NCBI RefSeq assembly: GCF_007655135.1
Contig: NC_045129.1
Span: 20,434,274 to 20,498,273 of the forward strand
Length of the DNA stretch: 64,000 bases
Reading direction: 5' to 3'
Origin: Punica granatum
Lineage: Eukaryota > Streptophyta > Magnoliopsida > Myrtales > Lythraceae
In this document: positions 9,335 to 20,977 of the stretch, piece by piece
Layout of the letters: every line of letters starts with the position of its first letter
How positions within the stretch are numbered: position 1 is the first letter of the stretch
Program-made: the position numbers and the translations under genes
The notes under the pieces: generated by a model
Seen by the model: only the letters and a program-made list of their open reading frames with translations
Databases searched by the model: none
Told to the model about the DNA's origin: nothing

Positions 9335-12096
9335 ATTGGCCAACTTATCGAAGCAATCCGGAGAAAACAAAGGAACTTCAAAGGCAAGTTGACGAACTTT
9401 TAGCTAGAGGGCATGTGCGTGAGAGCATGATTCCTTGTGCGGTCCCAGTGTTGCTGGTGCCAAAGAAAGATGGTACTTGGTGAATGTGTGTTGATTGCCG
9501 CGCTATAAACGAAATCACGGTAAAGTATTGACATCCCATTCCTCGATTAGATGATATATTGGATGAATTACATGGTTTCACTTTATTTACAAAAGTAGAC
9601 TTGAAAAGCGGATACCATCAGATTAGGATGAAAGAGGGTGATGAGTGGAAAACGGCTTTCAAAACAAAACATGGCTTGTATGAGTGGTTAGTTATGCCAT
9701 TCGGATTAACTAATGCGCCTAGTACTTTCATGAGGCTCATGAATTTTGCGTGCTTTCATTGGAAAATTCGTGGTTGTATATTTTGATGATATTTTGGTGT
9801 ATAGTAAGAGCTTGAAGCATCATATCCATCATTTGCGACGCGTGCTTCAAGCATTGAGACATGAAAAATTATATGCTAACTTGAAGAAATGTACATTTTG
9901 CATGGATCGAGTTATGTTTTTGGGATTTTTTATTAATTCCAAGGGTATTCAGGTTGATGAGGAAAATGTGAAAGCAATTAAGGATTGGCCGACGCCGAAA
10001 TCCGTAACCGAGATAAGAAGTTTTCATGGTCTAGCCAGTTTTTATAGGCGATTTGTACGGGATTTTAGTACTTTGGCTGCTCCATTGATGGAAGTGGTTA
10101 AGAAAGATATAGGTTTCAAATGGGGAGTAAAGTAAGAGCAAGCATTTAATTTGATTAAGGAAACGCTTTGTTCTGCACCTTTATTGGTTTTACCTGATTT
10201 TTTGAAAACTTTCGAGATTGAATGTGATGCTTCCGGAATTGGTATAGGTGTTGTTTTGATGCAGGAAAAACGACCGATTGCCTACTTTAGTGAGAAGCTA
10301 AGTTGAGCCGCTTTGAATTATTTTACATATGACAAGGAACTCTATGCTTTGGTCCGCGATTTGGAGACGTGGCAGCACTACTTATGGTCGAAGGAATTTG
10401 TCATACACACGGACCACGGATCATTGAAGCATTTGAAAGGGCAAAACAAGCTGAATCGGAGACATGCCAAATGGGTCGAATTCATAGAGATGTTTCCATG
10501 CGTGATTCAGTACAAGCAAGTAAAGGAAAACGTGGTAGCTGATGCATTATCACAGAGATATGTACTTATCTATACTCTAAATGCTAAATTTCTTGGGTTT
10601 GAACATCTCAAGGAGTTGTACATGCAAGATTCTGACTTTGGTGCTACATATAGTGCATGTGAAAAGGGTGAATTTGGTAAGTTCTATAAGTATGACGAAT
10701 TCTTATTTAGAGGGAATAAGCTATGCATTCCTAATTCTTCTATGCGTGAATTACTTGTGCTTGAGTCGCATGGGGGAGGTCTTATGGGTCATTTCGGGGT
10801 AGTTAAGACTTTGGATATTTTGAGAGAACATTTCTTTTGGCCGCATATGAAGAGAGATGTGGAGAGAATTTGCTCTAAATGTGTTACTTGTAAGAAGGCG
10901 AAATCAACAGTCAAACCCCATGAAATGTATATGCCTTTACCTGTTCCTAATGAGACTTGGACTGATATATCCATGGATTTCATCCTAGGATTGCCTAGGT
11001 CTAATAAAGGACGAGATTCCATTTTCGTAGTTGTGGATCGATTTTCTAAAATGGCACATTTTAATCCATGCCGCAAAACTGATGATGCCATACATATTGC
11101 TGATTTGTTCTTTAGGGAGGTAGTGCGATTGCATGGGATACCTAAGACCATAGTTAGTGATCGGGATGCTAAGTTCTTGAGTCATTTTTGGCGCATATTG
11201 TGGGGAAAGTTAGGAACTAAATTGTTATTTTCAACTACTTGTCATCCCCAAACGAATGGGCAAACCGAGGTGGTTAATAGGATATTGTCTACTCTTCTTC
11301 GTACTGTCATAAAAAGGAATTTGAAGTATTGGGAAGATTGCATACAGTTTATTGAGTTTGCTTATAATCGTACAGTACATTCTTCTACTAACTTCTCACC
11401 ATTTCAGATTGTGTATGGTTTTAATCAATTAACACCTTTGAATGTAATCCCTTTGCCTATGAGTGAGATTTCTAGTCTTGACGGAAAGAATAGGTAGATA
11501 TGGTGAAAAAGATTCATGAAGAAGCGAGGCAACATATCTTGAAGAAGAATAAACAATATGCTAAACGTGCCAACAAGGGACGTAAGAAAGTGACTTTTGA
11601 ACCAGGAGATTGGGTGTGGGTTCATATGAGGAATGAAAGATTTCCAAACCAATGGAAATCCAAATTGAGTCCACGAGGAATTGGACCATTCCAAGTCATA
11701 GCCAAGATAAATGATAATGCTTACAAAATAAATTTACCAGGTGAGTATAATGTTAGCCCAACTTTTAATGTTTTTGATCTTTCTCCGATTGATGTAGGTC
11801 TCGATTCGAGGACGAATCCTTTTGAAGAGCGAGGGAATGATGAGGATCGTGGGCATGATAATGAGGCTGATGCACACGAGCTTGGAAGTCGGACTCGTGA
11901 AGAGGGAGCTGAAGCACAAGATCTTGGAGGCTTGCTTGTTCCGAGTGGGCCAATCACACGGTTGAAGGCCAAACAAATCCAACAAGCTATGGAGAGCTTG
12001 CTGATGGGCTTTTTGGGCCAAGAGGAGTCTAATTCAATTGGGTCTCCAAAGGCCTTTATTCAACTGACTTGCCATGAGATGCTGAAGATGGAATAA
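9335..12096 (+). pseudogene. C3 RT-RNase H-integrase remnant
   Basis: The homology begins in the RT fingers. Stops lie at 9481-9483 and 9539-9541. A short deletion at about 9746 shifts the frame just before the FDD motif (about 9782). Further stops are at about 10134 and 10306. From 10313 a long frame carries RNase H ([18 protein letters not shown]) and integrase: zinc-binding H-H-C-C with CSKCVTC near 10870, then catalytic D, D, E in [15 protein letters not shown] and NGQTEVVNR. It shifts again near 11498. The C-terminal frame 11500-12096 has the GDWVWVHMR block and the tail SGPITRLKA, and runs about 86 codons into the LTR. Closest relative in the window is C6. Confidence 0.88.
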
Positions 12097-12259
12097 AAGA
12101 CTGTCAACTATTCTAAATAGTCTTTATTTAGTTTCCTTTGTTATTTCTAGCTTTAGGAAACTAAGGTTATTACAGTTGCCTAGTTTATTAGTTTCCAGTT
12201 TCTCCTAGGCTTATATAAAGGAGGTTGAGTGGCTGATCATAGGCAGACTATTCTAAATA
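11838..12259 (+). repeat. C3 3' LTR, truncated
   Basis: It begins TGATGAGGATCG after a polypurine tract and holds the tail of the integrase frame up to 12096. The core promoter TATATAAAG is at 12212-12220. It ends at 12259, before the hairpin region of family beta LTRs. Confidence 0.85.
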
Positions 12260-12963
12260 ATGCGAACCTTGACGAACCTACCGCGAGACCCAACATCAAT
12301 AGAATGAGATTAAAGCAGGGATCGTCCAATGAAGGTTTCAAGGATAAAGAATATTGACCCGCTGACTATAAAGAGATAGAAACTAATATTATAATACGGA
12401 ATATTGACCCGCTAGCTATAAGGAGCTAGAAACCAATATTATAAATGTCGGGAATTGCAAGTCATCACACTTGCAATATCGGCGAAGTTGCTAAAAAACA
12501 GCTCAAAGAAAACCTCTCTTACAAAGTGGAATGAAAACTATATGTCTTTTCTAGGGAGGCCACATACCTATTTATAGAGAGATACTAGCTGATAACCTAA
12601 ATGGGCTAATGGACTTGGCTAAAATAAATCCTAAGTGTAATGAGCCCAAAATGAAATAGGCCCAATTAATTGAAAAGCAACTGAATTCAGCCATTTGAAC
12701 TGGGATAATCTTATAAATAGATTTCTAGGATAGGAGCGGTCATGGCTTCTTGTTCCACATGCAGCCCGCCCAAGAGCTCGACTTCTTCTCCATGGACATG
12801 CAATAACAGCATTTGCATGGCTTGTTGGATTCACTTGACTTGTACTCTTATACTTGCTCTAGCTGGCACATGCTTATCCCAAAACTCGTCTTCATGTCTG
12901 ACCCTGTCATCCTGGGATTCTTTCTCAAGCCCGTGCGAAGGTTCCTCTAGCTGGATCATATCA
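12260..12963 (-). repeat. C2 5' LTR
   Basis: About 704 bp matching 7153-7858. On the plus strand it begins ATGCGAACC at the C3 junction. It contains the perfect hairpin CTAGCT, ATAAGG, AGCTAG at 12412-12429. Confidence 0.82.
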
Positions 12964-13143
12964 GTCTTCCTATATACCAAGGTTCTTGTTTTGCAATAAA
13001 CAACGGGTTGAGGTCAATTATACCAAGGTTATTGTTTATGTTATAAACAACGGGTCGGGGGTTTGTCAATCAAATCTGATCGTGGAACGATCTTGGGTTC
13101 CTTTAGTTGTCGGGTCTCGTCATTTTTGACGGGAATCGCATCA
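12964..13143 (+). repeat. C1 3' LTR, right part
   Basis: Resumes with GTCTT and the TATACCAAGG sequence that was interrupted at 7152. It carries both alpha hairpins: 12986-13003 (TTGTTT, TGCAAT, AAACAA) and 13032-13050 (TTGTTTA, TGTTA, TAAACAA). It ends GCATCA. Confidence 0.88.
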
Positions 13144-13148
13144 CTCGG

Positions 13149-14570
13149 CCAGCTCAGGCCGCCCTGAACTATCCAGCATACCCGCACAACCTCACACGTC
13201 AGCGGCCCTTCCTTCTTCTTCGGCATATAGCATGCCCGAGCCTCAAGCGACATATTTGCAGCTGGCACCTTTCGTACGTTAATCAACATGCAGTTCTTCG
13301 TCGTCTACATGTGATTGGTCGTCATAGACGCACTCAGCTGCCCAACCAGTGCTTCAGCCGCAATTGGGCCGACCTTCGCAGCCTCAAGACGAAGGAAATC
13401 ATCCCTACACTTGTTCTTTTCCATTCTTTCCTATGCCTCATGTGTCGGAAACTTTTCCTTTTTCTTCCATGATGGATTGCAATTTGCACGAGTCGTAGGT
13501 GTCCTTCGCCCCGCCGACCCCTTTCATGTCTCAGCCTCTACATCAAGAAGTGGCTGAGATACTAACCTCATCATGTCAACATACTGAAACATGGTCACCC
13601 GACCAAGAGATGTTATTCTTGGCACCACTAGGAAGTCAACATCTTGGCAAGTAGTACACGCAGCCGCTGGCCAACCAGCCGGTAGCGTACCAGCCTCAAT
13701 TTCCCATGCCGCTAGCCTCGGTGACTTATCAACCATTTCAGCAGCCCACATATGAAGACCCCTCTTCGATAACATTGGCAGAGCCTTGGGTATGCCACTT
13801 AGTCGAGTTGTCAACTATAAATCAGGCGCTTCTTAAGAGGCAATCCAAGTTTCTCTTGTAAATTTGATACTTTCATTTTAATGTTAAATATTGAATTTGC
13901 GTTTTTATTTACGTTAGTGTTGCTACAACGACCCACTCAATTGTCATAGTAAAAGCAAATTCTTAAAAAAAATAAATATAAAAAAATTCATAAAAAATCA
14001 AAGTCAAAACCTCTGGATATTCTTTTCGTCCCTCACAACACATTCTCTGCCTCACGGCTTCCTTTCTCGTTCGTGCAGGACATTAGAGCTCCAACAAGCG
14101 ACGACAACAATTGCCCCAGGTTTATAACACTATTCCTCTTTTGGTTGGCTCGGCTCTCTGACAATTACCTACAACGCCTCCTCAAGCGAGTTCAGCACTG
14201 ATGAATCATGGTCGTCCCAACGTTCCCTTCGCTTGCTATAGTTCTCTCTGATGCACTAGTTGTACCAGCAACACCTTCTACAATCAACATCATCCGCGTT
14301 AAACCCAGTAGCAAGAACATTGCCCTGACTAGAATATATGCTCACCTTTGCCCTTAGCTCAGATATATCGAGAGTTACAAGCTCCCCATTGGGCAACATG
14401 TATTCTACCTTTCCCTTTATTTGTTGTGGATATAGCTGCTGGGGAAGTGATTGGATCGTGTTATGTCCTTACTTCGTTTTCAGGTATTTGAGTGCAACTG
14501 CCCCTCATAAGTCTAGGAAAGGGGAAGTATTTCTAGAGTAAAAGCCCAGATTTGATGACACCCGTTTAGC
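13149..14570 (+). pseudogene. Decayed P/Q-rich coding-like stretch, family unknown
   Basis: Plus-strand frames between about 13149 and 13860 read as proline- and glutamine-rich sequence (for example YQPQFPMPLASV near 13690) with stops and shifts between them. A short charged segment (ELSTINQALLKRQSKF) lies near 13805-13850. The first frame continues in register with the sequence left of C1 when C1 and one target copy are removed, so C1 landed in this unit. It could be an old retroelement gag or a broken host gene; I do not recognise it. The rest, to 14570, shows nothing assignable. Confidence 0.3.
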
Positions 14571-14954
14571 ATAGGTGTAAAATCCGAAATTTTTATTACA
14601 ATAAAATTCTATAATTACACATGAATTTCCTTACATATAAAGGATATACAAAAAAATTACAAATTCGATCGGAAGAGTAAAATCCCGATAAAATGCTACG
14701 ATCCACCGCCACTTTTAACCTGAAAAACACTGAGAATATATTAGGGGGTGAGCTTGACGCCCAGTGAGTGAACACAACCTAAACTAGCCGGATCATGGTA
14801 CGAGTTTAATAATATCATAAAAATATCCCAGAGACTTCTAGAACTCAGATCATTCCTGTGCCCCTTTCCGGCTCCCGACCACAGTGGTTGCTCCACTGGC
14901 AATCTCTCTGCTCCAGGTATCCCTTTCCTACTGCTCGGCTTATGACTGGCTCAG

Positions 14955-15741
14955 TGATGCGAACCCCACGAGACCTGCCGCTAGACCCGACAACAAAGAC
15001 TGGAAATCGAACCTGAATCGCCAATAGAGATTAAGAGGGATGGAATACTGACCCGATGGTTATAGAAAACCAAGAACCAATATTATAAAGGAATGGAATA
15101 TTGACCCGATGGTTATAGAAAACCAAGAACCAATATTATAAATAGCCGAGAATTACAAGCATCCAAGCTTACAATCAAGGAAGGTTGCCGAAGAACAACT
15201 TAGAGGAAAATTCTCACCAGCGTAGTTTGAAAGTGCCTTTAATCAGCTATTCAGCCTCCTTTATATAAGTCTAGGAGAATCTGGAAACTAATAAACTTGG
15301 CAACTAGAATATCTTTAGTTTCCTAAACACCGGAATTAATAGAAGAAACTAAATAAAGGCCCCTAGAATATTTGGCAATTTTTTATCCCTTCTTCAGCAT
15401 CTCTTGGCTTTCCTTATGCGTCTACTCAAATCTTGTATGGGCTATTGACCATCTCAAGACAAGTTAATTGGGTGAGGCCCTTTAGGGACCAATTCGAATT
15501 AGTCTCCTCTTGGCCCAAAAAACCCGCAAATGAGCTCTCCACAGCTTGCTGGATTTGTCTTGCCTTCGCTCGTGTGATTGGTCCACTCGGAACATGTAAG
15601 CCTCCGAGATCTTGTGCATCAGCTCCCTCTTCACGAATCCCACTTTCAAGCTCGTGTGCTTCAGCCCCATCATCGTGCCCACGATCCTCATCACGAAGTC
15701 CTTCCGACTTAAGCTCGTCGATTTGACTCCGAGTCGTATCA
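14955..15741 (-). repeat. C4 3' LTR
   Basis: 787 bp. The integrase frame runs into it from 15741 down to its stop at 15426. The minus-strand TATA box TATATAAAG is at 15259-15267. Two hairpins (TGGTT, ATAGAA, AACCA on the plus strand) lie at 15057-15072 and 15110-15125 within a ~49-bp tandem duplication. The polypurine tract abuts it at 15742-15752. Confidence 0.92.
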
Positions 15742-18700
15742 TTCCCCCTATCTTCAAAAGGATTTGTCCTCGAATCTGAACCTGCATCAAAGGGAGAAAG
15801 ATATGAAACATTAAAAGTCGAACCTACTTGATACTCACCTGGAAGATCAATCTTATAAGCATTGTCATTGATCTTATCCAGAACTTGATATGGTCCATCT
15901 TCACGTGGATTCAACTTGGAATTCCTCAGACTTGGAAATCTCTCCTTCCTTAAGTGAACCCAAACCCAATCTTCAGGTTGAAAAGTGACCCGCTTCCTTC
16001 CTTTGTTGGCTCGGGTTGCTGCTTGTTCATTCTTCTTCAAAATGTTTTGCCGAGCCTCTTCATGAATCTGCTTCACCAACTCTGCATTTTTCTTTCCATC
16101 AAGATTAGAAAGCTCATTTACAGGTAAAAGAATCAAGTCCAATGGAGTTAGTGGATTAAAACCATAAACAACCTCAAATGGTGAAAACTTTGTAGAAGAA
16201 TGCACAGTCCTATTATATGCAAATTCAACGAATGGAATGCAATCTTCCCAAGCTTTCAAATTCTTTCCAATCACAGCGCGCAACAAAGTGCCCAAGGTTC
16301 GATTGACAACCTCGGTTTGTCCATCTGTTTGTGGGTGACAGGTAGTAGAAAATAACAAAGTTGTTCCCAACTTAGCCCATAGAACTCTCCAAAAATGACT
16401 CAGAAATTTCGCATCCCTATCACTCACAATCGTCTTAGGGACTCCATGTAAACGCACCACTTCCCTAAAGAAAAGATTTGCCACATGAGTAGCATCATCA
16501 ATTTTATGACAAGGGATAAAGTGTACCATTTTTGAAAATCTGTCAACAACCACAAAGATAGAATCTCGACCATTCCTAGATCTAGGCAGACCCAAAACAA
16601 AATCCATGGAGACATCAATCCAAGGGTGACTCGGAACAGGTAATGGCATGTAAAGTCCATGTGGATGAATTTTCGATTTAGCCTTCTTACATGTAATGCA
16701 CCTAGAACAAATTCTCTCGACATCTCTTTTCATGTGAGGCCAAAAGAAGTGCTCCTTCAGAATGTCCAAGGTCTTAGCAACTCCAAAGTGCCCCATCAAC
16801 CCTCCCCCATGAGACTCCCTAACAAGTAATTCACGCATGGAACTCTTTGGAATACATAGCCTATTTTCACGAAATAAATATCCCTCATGCCTATGAAACT
16901 TATCAAACACTCCCTTTTCACAGGCAGCAAACATAGCAGCAAAATCAGGGTCATGCTCATACAACTCCTTAAAATGCTCGAACCCAAGCAACTTAGCTCC
17001 AAGAGTTGAAACAAGGGCATACCTGCGAGATAAGGCATCGGCTACCACATTCTCCTTACCTTGCTTGTATTGGATCACATATGGGAACATTTCAATGAAC
17101 TCAATCCAATGTGCATGTCTGCGATTCAACTTACCTTGGCCTTTCAAGTGCTTCAGTGATTCATGGTCTGTGTCAATGATGAATTCCTTAGACCACAAGT
17201 AGTGCTGCCACGTTTCCAGTGCTCTCACCAACGCATATAACTCCTTATCGTAGGTAGAGTAGTTCAAAGCGGCCCCTTTAAGCTTCTCACTGAAATAGGC
17301 AATGGGCCTCCGGTCTTGCATAAGTACAGCACCTACACCAATTCCAGAAGTATCACATTCAATTTCAAAAGGTTTAGAGAAATCTGGTATAAGTAGCAAT
17401 GGAGCTGAACTTAGCTTTTCTTTTAATGTATTGAAAGCCTTCTCTTGCTCTTCTCCCCACTTGAACCCAACATCCTTCTTGATGATTTCTGTCAAAGAAG
17501 CAGCAATGGTACTGAAGTTCGGCACGAACCTTCGATAGAATCCCGCTAGGCCGTGGAAACTCCTCACTTCAGCGATAGTGGTAGGTGTAGGCCAATCCTT
17601 GATTGCCCTTACCTTCTCTTTATCGACCTCCACACCCCTGGAACTAACAACGAAACCAAGAAAAACAACTCTATCCAAGCAAAAGCTACACTTCTTGAGA
17701 TTAGCATACAGCTTCTCACGTCTTAATGACTAAAGGACACTTCTCAAATGTTCAACATGGTCATCCAAACTCTTGCTATATATCAGGATGTCATCAAAAT
17801 AGACAACCACAAATTTCCCAATGTAAGCACGCAAAACATGATTCATAAGACGCATAAAAGTGCTGGGTGCATTAGTTAAACCAAATGGCATTACCATCCA
17901 CTCATACAATCCATGCTTGGTTTTAAAAGCTATTTTCCATTCATCACCTTCTTTCATTCGAATCTGGTGGTACCCACTCTTCAAATCAATCTTAGAAAAT
18001 ATAACGGAACCGTGCAATTCATCCAACATGTCATCTAATCGAGGAATGGGATGTCGATATTTTACCATGATCTTGTTCACAGCTCTACAATCGACACACA
18101 TTCTCCAAGTCCCGTCTTTCTTTGGAACGAGCAGAACAGGAACAACGTATGGGCTCATACTTTCTCGAACATGTCCTTTGGCCAATAGCTCCTCAACTTG
18201 CCTCTGAAGTTCTTTAGCCTCTTCCGGACTACTTCGATAGGCTGGTCGGTTTGGAATAGGAGCTCCTGGAATAAGATCAATCTGATGCTCAATCCCTCTT
18301 ATTGGTGGTAGACCCTGCGGCATTTCTTCAGGAAAGACATCTTCGAATTCCTGCAAGAGAGAAATAGCAAAACTAGGCAAAGTAGAGTCAAGGTCAGAAA
18401 TAGAAAGATAGACCTCCTTGTACAAGAACAAGATCATCGGTCTATTAGCCTTATAAGCACCCTTAAGCTCTCTTTCTTTTGCATAAAAACTCAATTTCCT
18501 CTCCTTTTTTTCTGAACTCTCCATCTTTTCACTCTTGTTTTTCACATTCTCCCCACTTTCTTTTCTCTCAAGATCACTCTCTTTCTCTTTTTGTTTTTCA
18601 GCCACTTTCTCACTCTTCTCACTAAAAAACCTTTTAATTCGAATCTGATCCTCAAGCACTTGAGTCGGTGTCAAGGGTGCAAGTGTTACTTTCTTCCCGT

Positions 18701-20312
18701 CCTTTACAAATGATTATTGGTTCCTATACCCATCATGTATCACTCTCCTGTCGAACTGCCATGGTCTCCCGAGTAACATATGGCTAGCACTCATTAGTAC
18801 AACATCACAAAGAACCTCATTCCGGTACTTTCCAATACAGAAGGACACAAGAACCTGTTTATTTACCTTCACTTCACCGCATTCATTCAGCCACTGGAGT
18901 TTGTATGGCTTGGGATGTTTTTGGGTATGCAAACCGAGCTTGTCTACCATCAACTTGCTGGCCACATTCACGCAACTTCCTCCGTCAATAATTAACCCAC
19001 ACACACGATCCTTCACATGGCAACGAGTGTAGAAGATATTCTCCCTTTGCACCTCATCACCATCCTCTCTAACTTGAACATGTAGGGCTCGCATGATAAC
19101 TAAGGCTTGACTTTCAACCGCATGCTCAACGTCACTAGCATCTTCGAGTGGATGCATGGAATCACTATCTTCTTCTTTTTCAGTCTCGATATCCCCACTC
19201 TCCATCATAATCATGGTCCGCTTGTTTGGACATTGGGAAGCAATGTGACCCAAGCCCAAACAGCGAAAACATTTGATATCACGATTTCTTTGAGGTTCAG
19301 AAAAAGTTTTACCCTTATCCTTATTGTTGGCTTGGGTCTTGTAGGTGTCTCCCTTTGGCTTATAATCAGTTTTCTCGTCCAGTTTCGTAGAAGAACCCCA
19401 CTTCGATCTCCAAGACACTGAACCGGAAGCTTCTACCTTTGAAGATGTTCGACCCCCTCTCTTGAGCTACCTCTCAACCTTCATGGCCATGTGTACCACG
19501 TCGTCAATCTCCACGTAATGTTGCAGCTCAACTACATTGGCAATCTCCCGATTAAGGCCATAGATGAATCGAGCCATGGTTGCTTCTCGGTCCTCTTCAA
19601 CATTACCACGTATCATGGCTATTTCCATCTCCTTGTAATAATCCTCCACCGACTTGGAACCTTGCTTCAAACTTTGCAACTTCAAGTGCAAGTCCCGATA
19701 ATAATGGGCAGGAACAAACCTTCTTCTCATTACTGCTTTCATTTCCTCCCAAGTATCAATACGAGGCTCACGATTCCTGCGTCTACTCACAGTTAATTGG
19801 TCCCACCAAACAATGGCATAATCGGTGAAAGCAACTGCAGCCAATTTAACTTTCTTTACCTCTGAATAATTATGACAATCAAACACAAGCTCAACCTTCC
19901 TCTCCCATTCAATGTAAACATCGGGGTCGTTTTTACCTTGGAATGGAGGTATGATCAGCTTAATCGAACCTGTGTTATGGTCCATGGCGTCTCTTCTCTG
20001 GTGCTCCCTACGAACGAAATGCCTTGGTCTGCCTCCTCTTCCTCTACCTCTCCCCCAAGTGGCATCGGAGGCCACTTCCTCTTCTTCATCATATGCTTCT
20101 TTATCAAAAATATCAACGGATGGTTGTCGGTGGGGTCTCCTAATCCGTGGCACGGGCGCAGGTTGAAGCTGTTCCAACCGTTCGTCGTGCCTATCCAACC
20201 TTTCTCGGAATTCACCGAAAACCATGTTCATGCGCTCAAACTGTTGTTGCATGGCTCGTAACGTCATGTTCAGATCAGGCCCTCTGTCGTCCCCACTATT
20301 TTCCTGTGACAT
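15426..20312 (-). pseudogene. C4 gag-pol polyprotein, three premature stops
   Basis: One frame from ATG 20312 to a stop at 15426 inside the 3' LTR, broken only by TAG 19467-19469, TAA 18714-18716 and TAG 17730-17732. Order: gag N-terminus with MQQQFERMNM helix; gag core with FDCHNYSE and MRRRFVPAHYY; zinc knuckle CFRCLGLGHIASQC at about 19271-19230; aspartic protease IIDGGSC at about 18990-18970; reverse transcriptase with [23 protein letters not shown] and FDD near 17795; RNase H with [25 protein letters not shown] and DTDHESL; integrase zinc site ending CSRCITC (about 16690); catalytic D, D, E in [15 protein letters not shown] and DGQTEVVNR. The tail after the FNVSYLSPF block carries [10 protein letters not shown], which I read as the CRM-type C-terminal targeting region. 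Encodes capsid, protease, cDNA synthesis and integration functions for retrotransposition. Confidence 0.92.
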
Positions 20313-20963
20313 GATAAAATATGCAATTATAGGATCCTCACGCGCTCCCTCACGTGTTTACACTCAGCAAGATGCCACTCAAAACACTCGTGTTTTCACT
20401 CAAAATAGGCTTTTATCCTCTGATGTTCTCACACACTCTTACCTTTTTCATCTCTTAATTTCCTCTTCAAAGTTCTAGGGCAACTAATCAATCCGATCGC
20501 AAAGCGGAAAACGAGTTCAACCCGAACAACTTATAATATTAGATCCCGAAAAAAAAACTATATTTTGATCCAAAGAAAATGATATGACACAATCTGACCC
20601 AGCGACGTAGTTTATGGATTGATAGAAGATACTGAGTACGGAAGAGCTACTATGACAGGTCAACTTAACGCCAAGACGATTAGAACACAAAGACAACAAG
20701 TTCTGCAATAAATTCTTCGCCCATGAAGATAGCAAATGGTGCTACGAACAACACCCAATGATACCTCCTTTTTTTTTGCACTTTTTTCTTTCTTCTTCTT
20801 CTTTTTTTTTTCTTTTTCCTTTTTTTTCGCACTTTTTCTTTCTTTTTTTTTTCTTTTTTTTTGACGATTTAGATAGCTAAGAATAGATCAGACAAGATTA
20901 ATGGAAAGGATAGAAATGAAAGATTCTAGAATGAAGAAAAAGAAACCTCGATTTGGAGCTTAG
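20313..20963 (-). other. C4 untranslated leader
   Basis: About 650 nt between primer site and gag ATG on the minus strand. Plus-strand 20768-20862 is T-rich with TTTTTC runs, so the sense RNA is A/purine-rich, as in the other chromoviruses here. No coding sequence is visible. Confidence 0.65.
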
Positions 20964-20975
20964 GCTCTGATACCA
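20964..20975 (-). other. C4 primer binding site
   Basis: Plus-strand GCTCTGATACCA, reverse complement of the initiator-Met-tRNA primer site, two bases from the LTR start at 20978. Confidence 0.88.
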
Positions 20976-20977
20976 AA

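Larger units (their letters stand above)
9304..12259 (+). mobile_element. C3: 5'-truncated CRM-like fragment, family beta, inside C2
   Basis: This plus-strand fragment starts in RT and stops inside its own 3' LTR, about 45 bp after the TATA box at 12212. It sits exactly between the C2 primer site and the C2 5' LTR. The 12-mer ATGCGAACCTTG is present on both sides (9293-9304 and 12260-12271). About 30 bp of unassigned filler (9305-9334) precede the RT homology. It lacks a 5' LTR, gag and protease. Confidence 0.8.
7153..12963 (-). mobile_element. C2: CRM-like element, family delta, nested in C1
   Basis: It begins TGATGAGAACC at 7153 and ends ATCATATCA at 12963, flanked by perfect 5-bp duplications GTCTT (7148-7152 and 12964-12968). 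Read on the minus strand it has LTR, primer site, short gag start, deleted pol and LTR. Its own interior is about 1.4 kb once fragment C3 is removed, so it is a strongly deleted, non-autonomous copy. Confidence 0.85.
2991..13143 (+). mobile_element. C1: CRM-like Ty3/gypsy element, family alpha, with nested C2
   Basis: The LTRs start TGATGCAAATCG at 2991 and at 6516; the element ends GCATCA at 13143. The target duplication is CTAGG (2986-2990) against CTCGG (13144-13148), one mismatch. The 3' LTR is split by C2. Without C2 the element is only about 4.3 kb, because most of gag and most of integrase are deleted. Primer site for initiator Met tRNA, TGATG/CATCA ends and the GPITRA tail all point to the CRM chromovirus clade (recalled hallmark). 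Confidence 0.88.

Noticed and set aside
11721..11972. Minus-strand frames opposite the LTR-encoded integrase tail (also near 15433 and 21458)
   Set aside because: Shadows of the sense frame; they recur only because the sense sequence is conserved.
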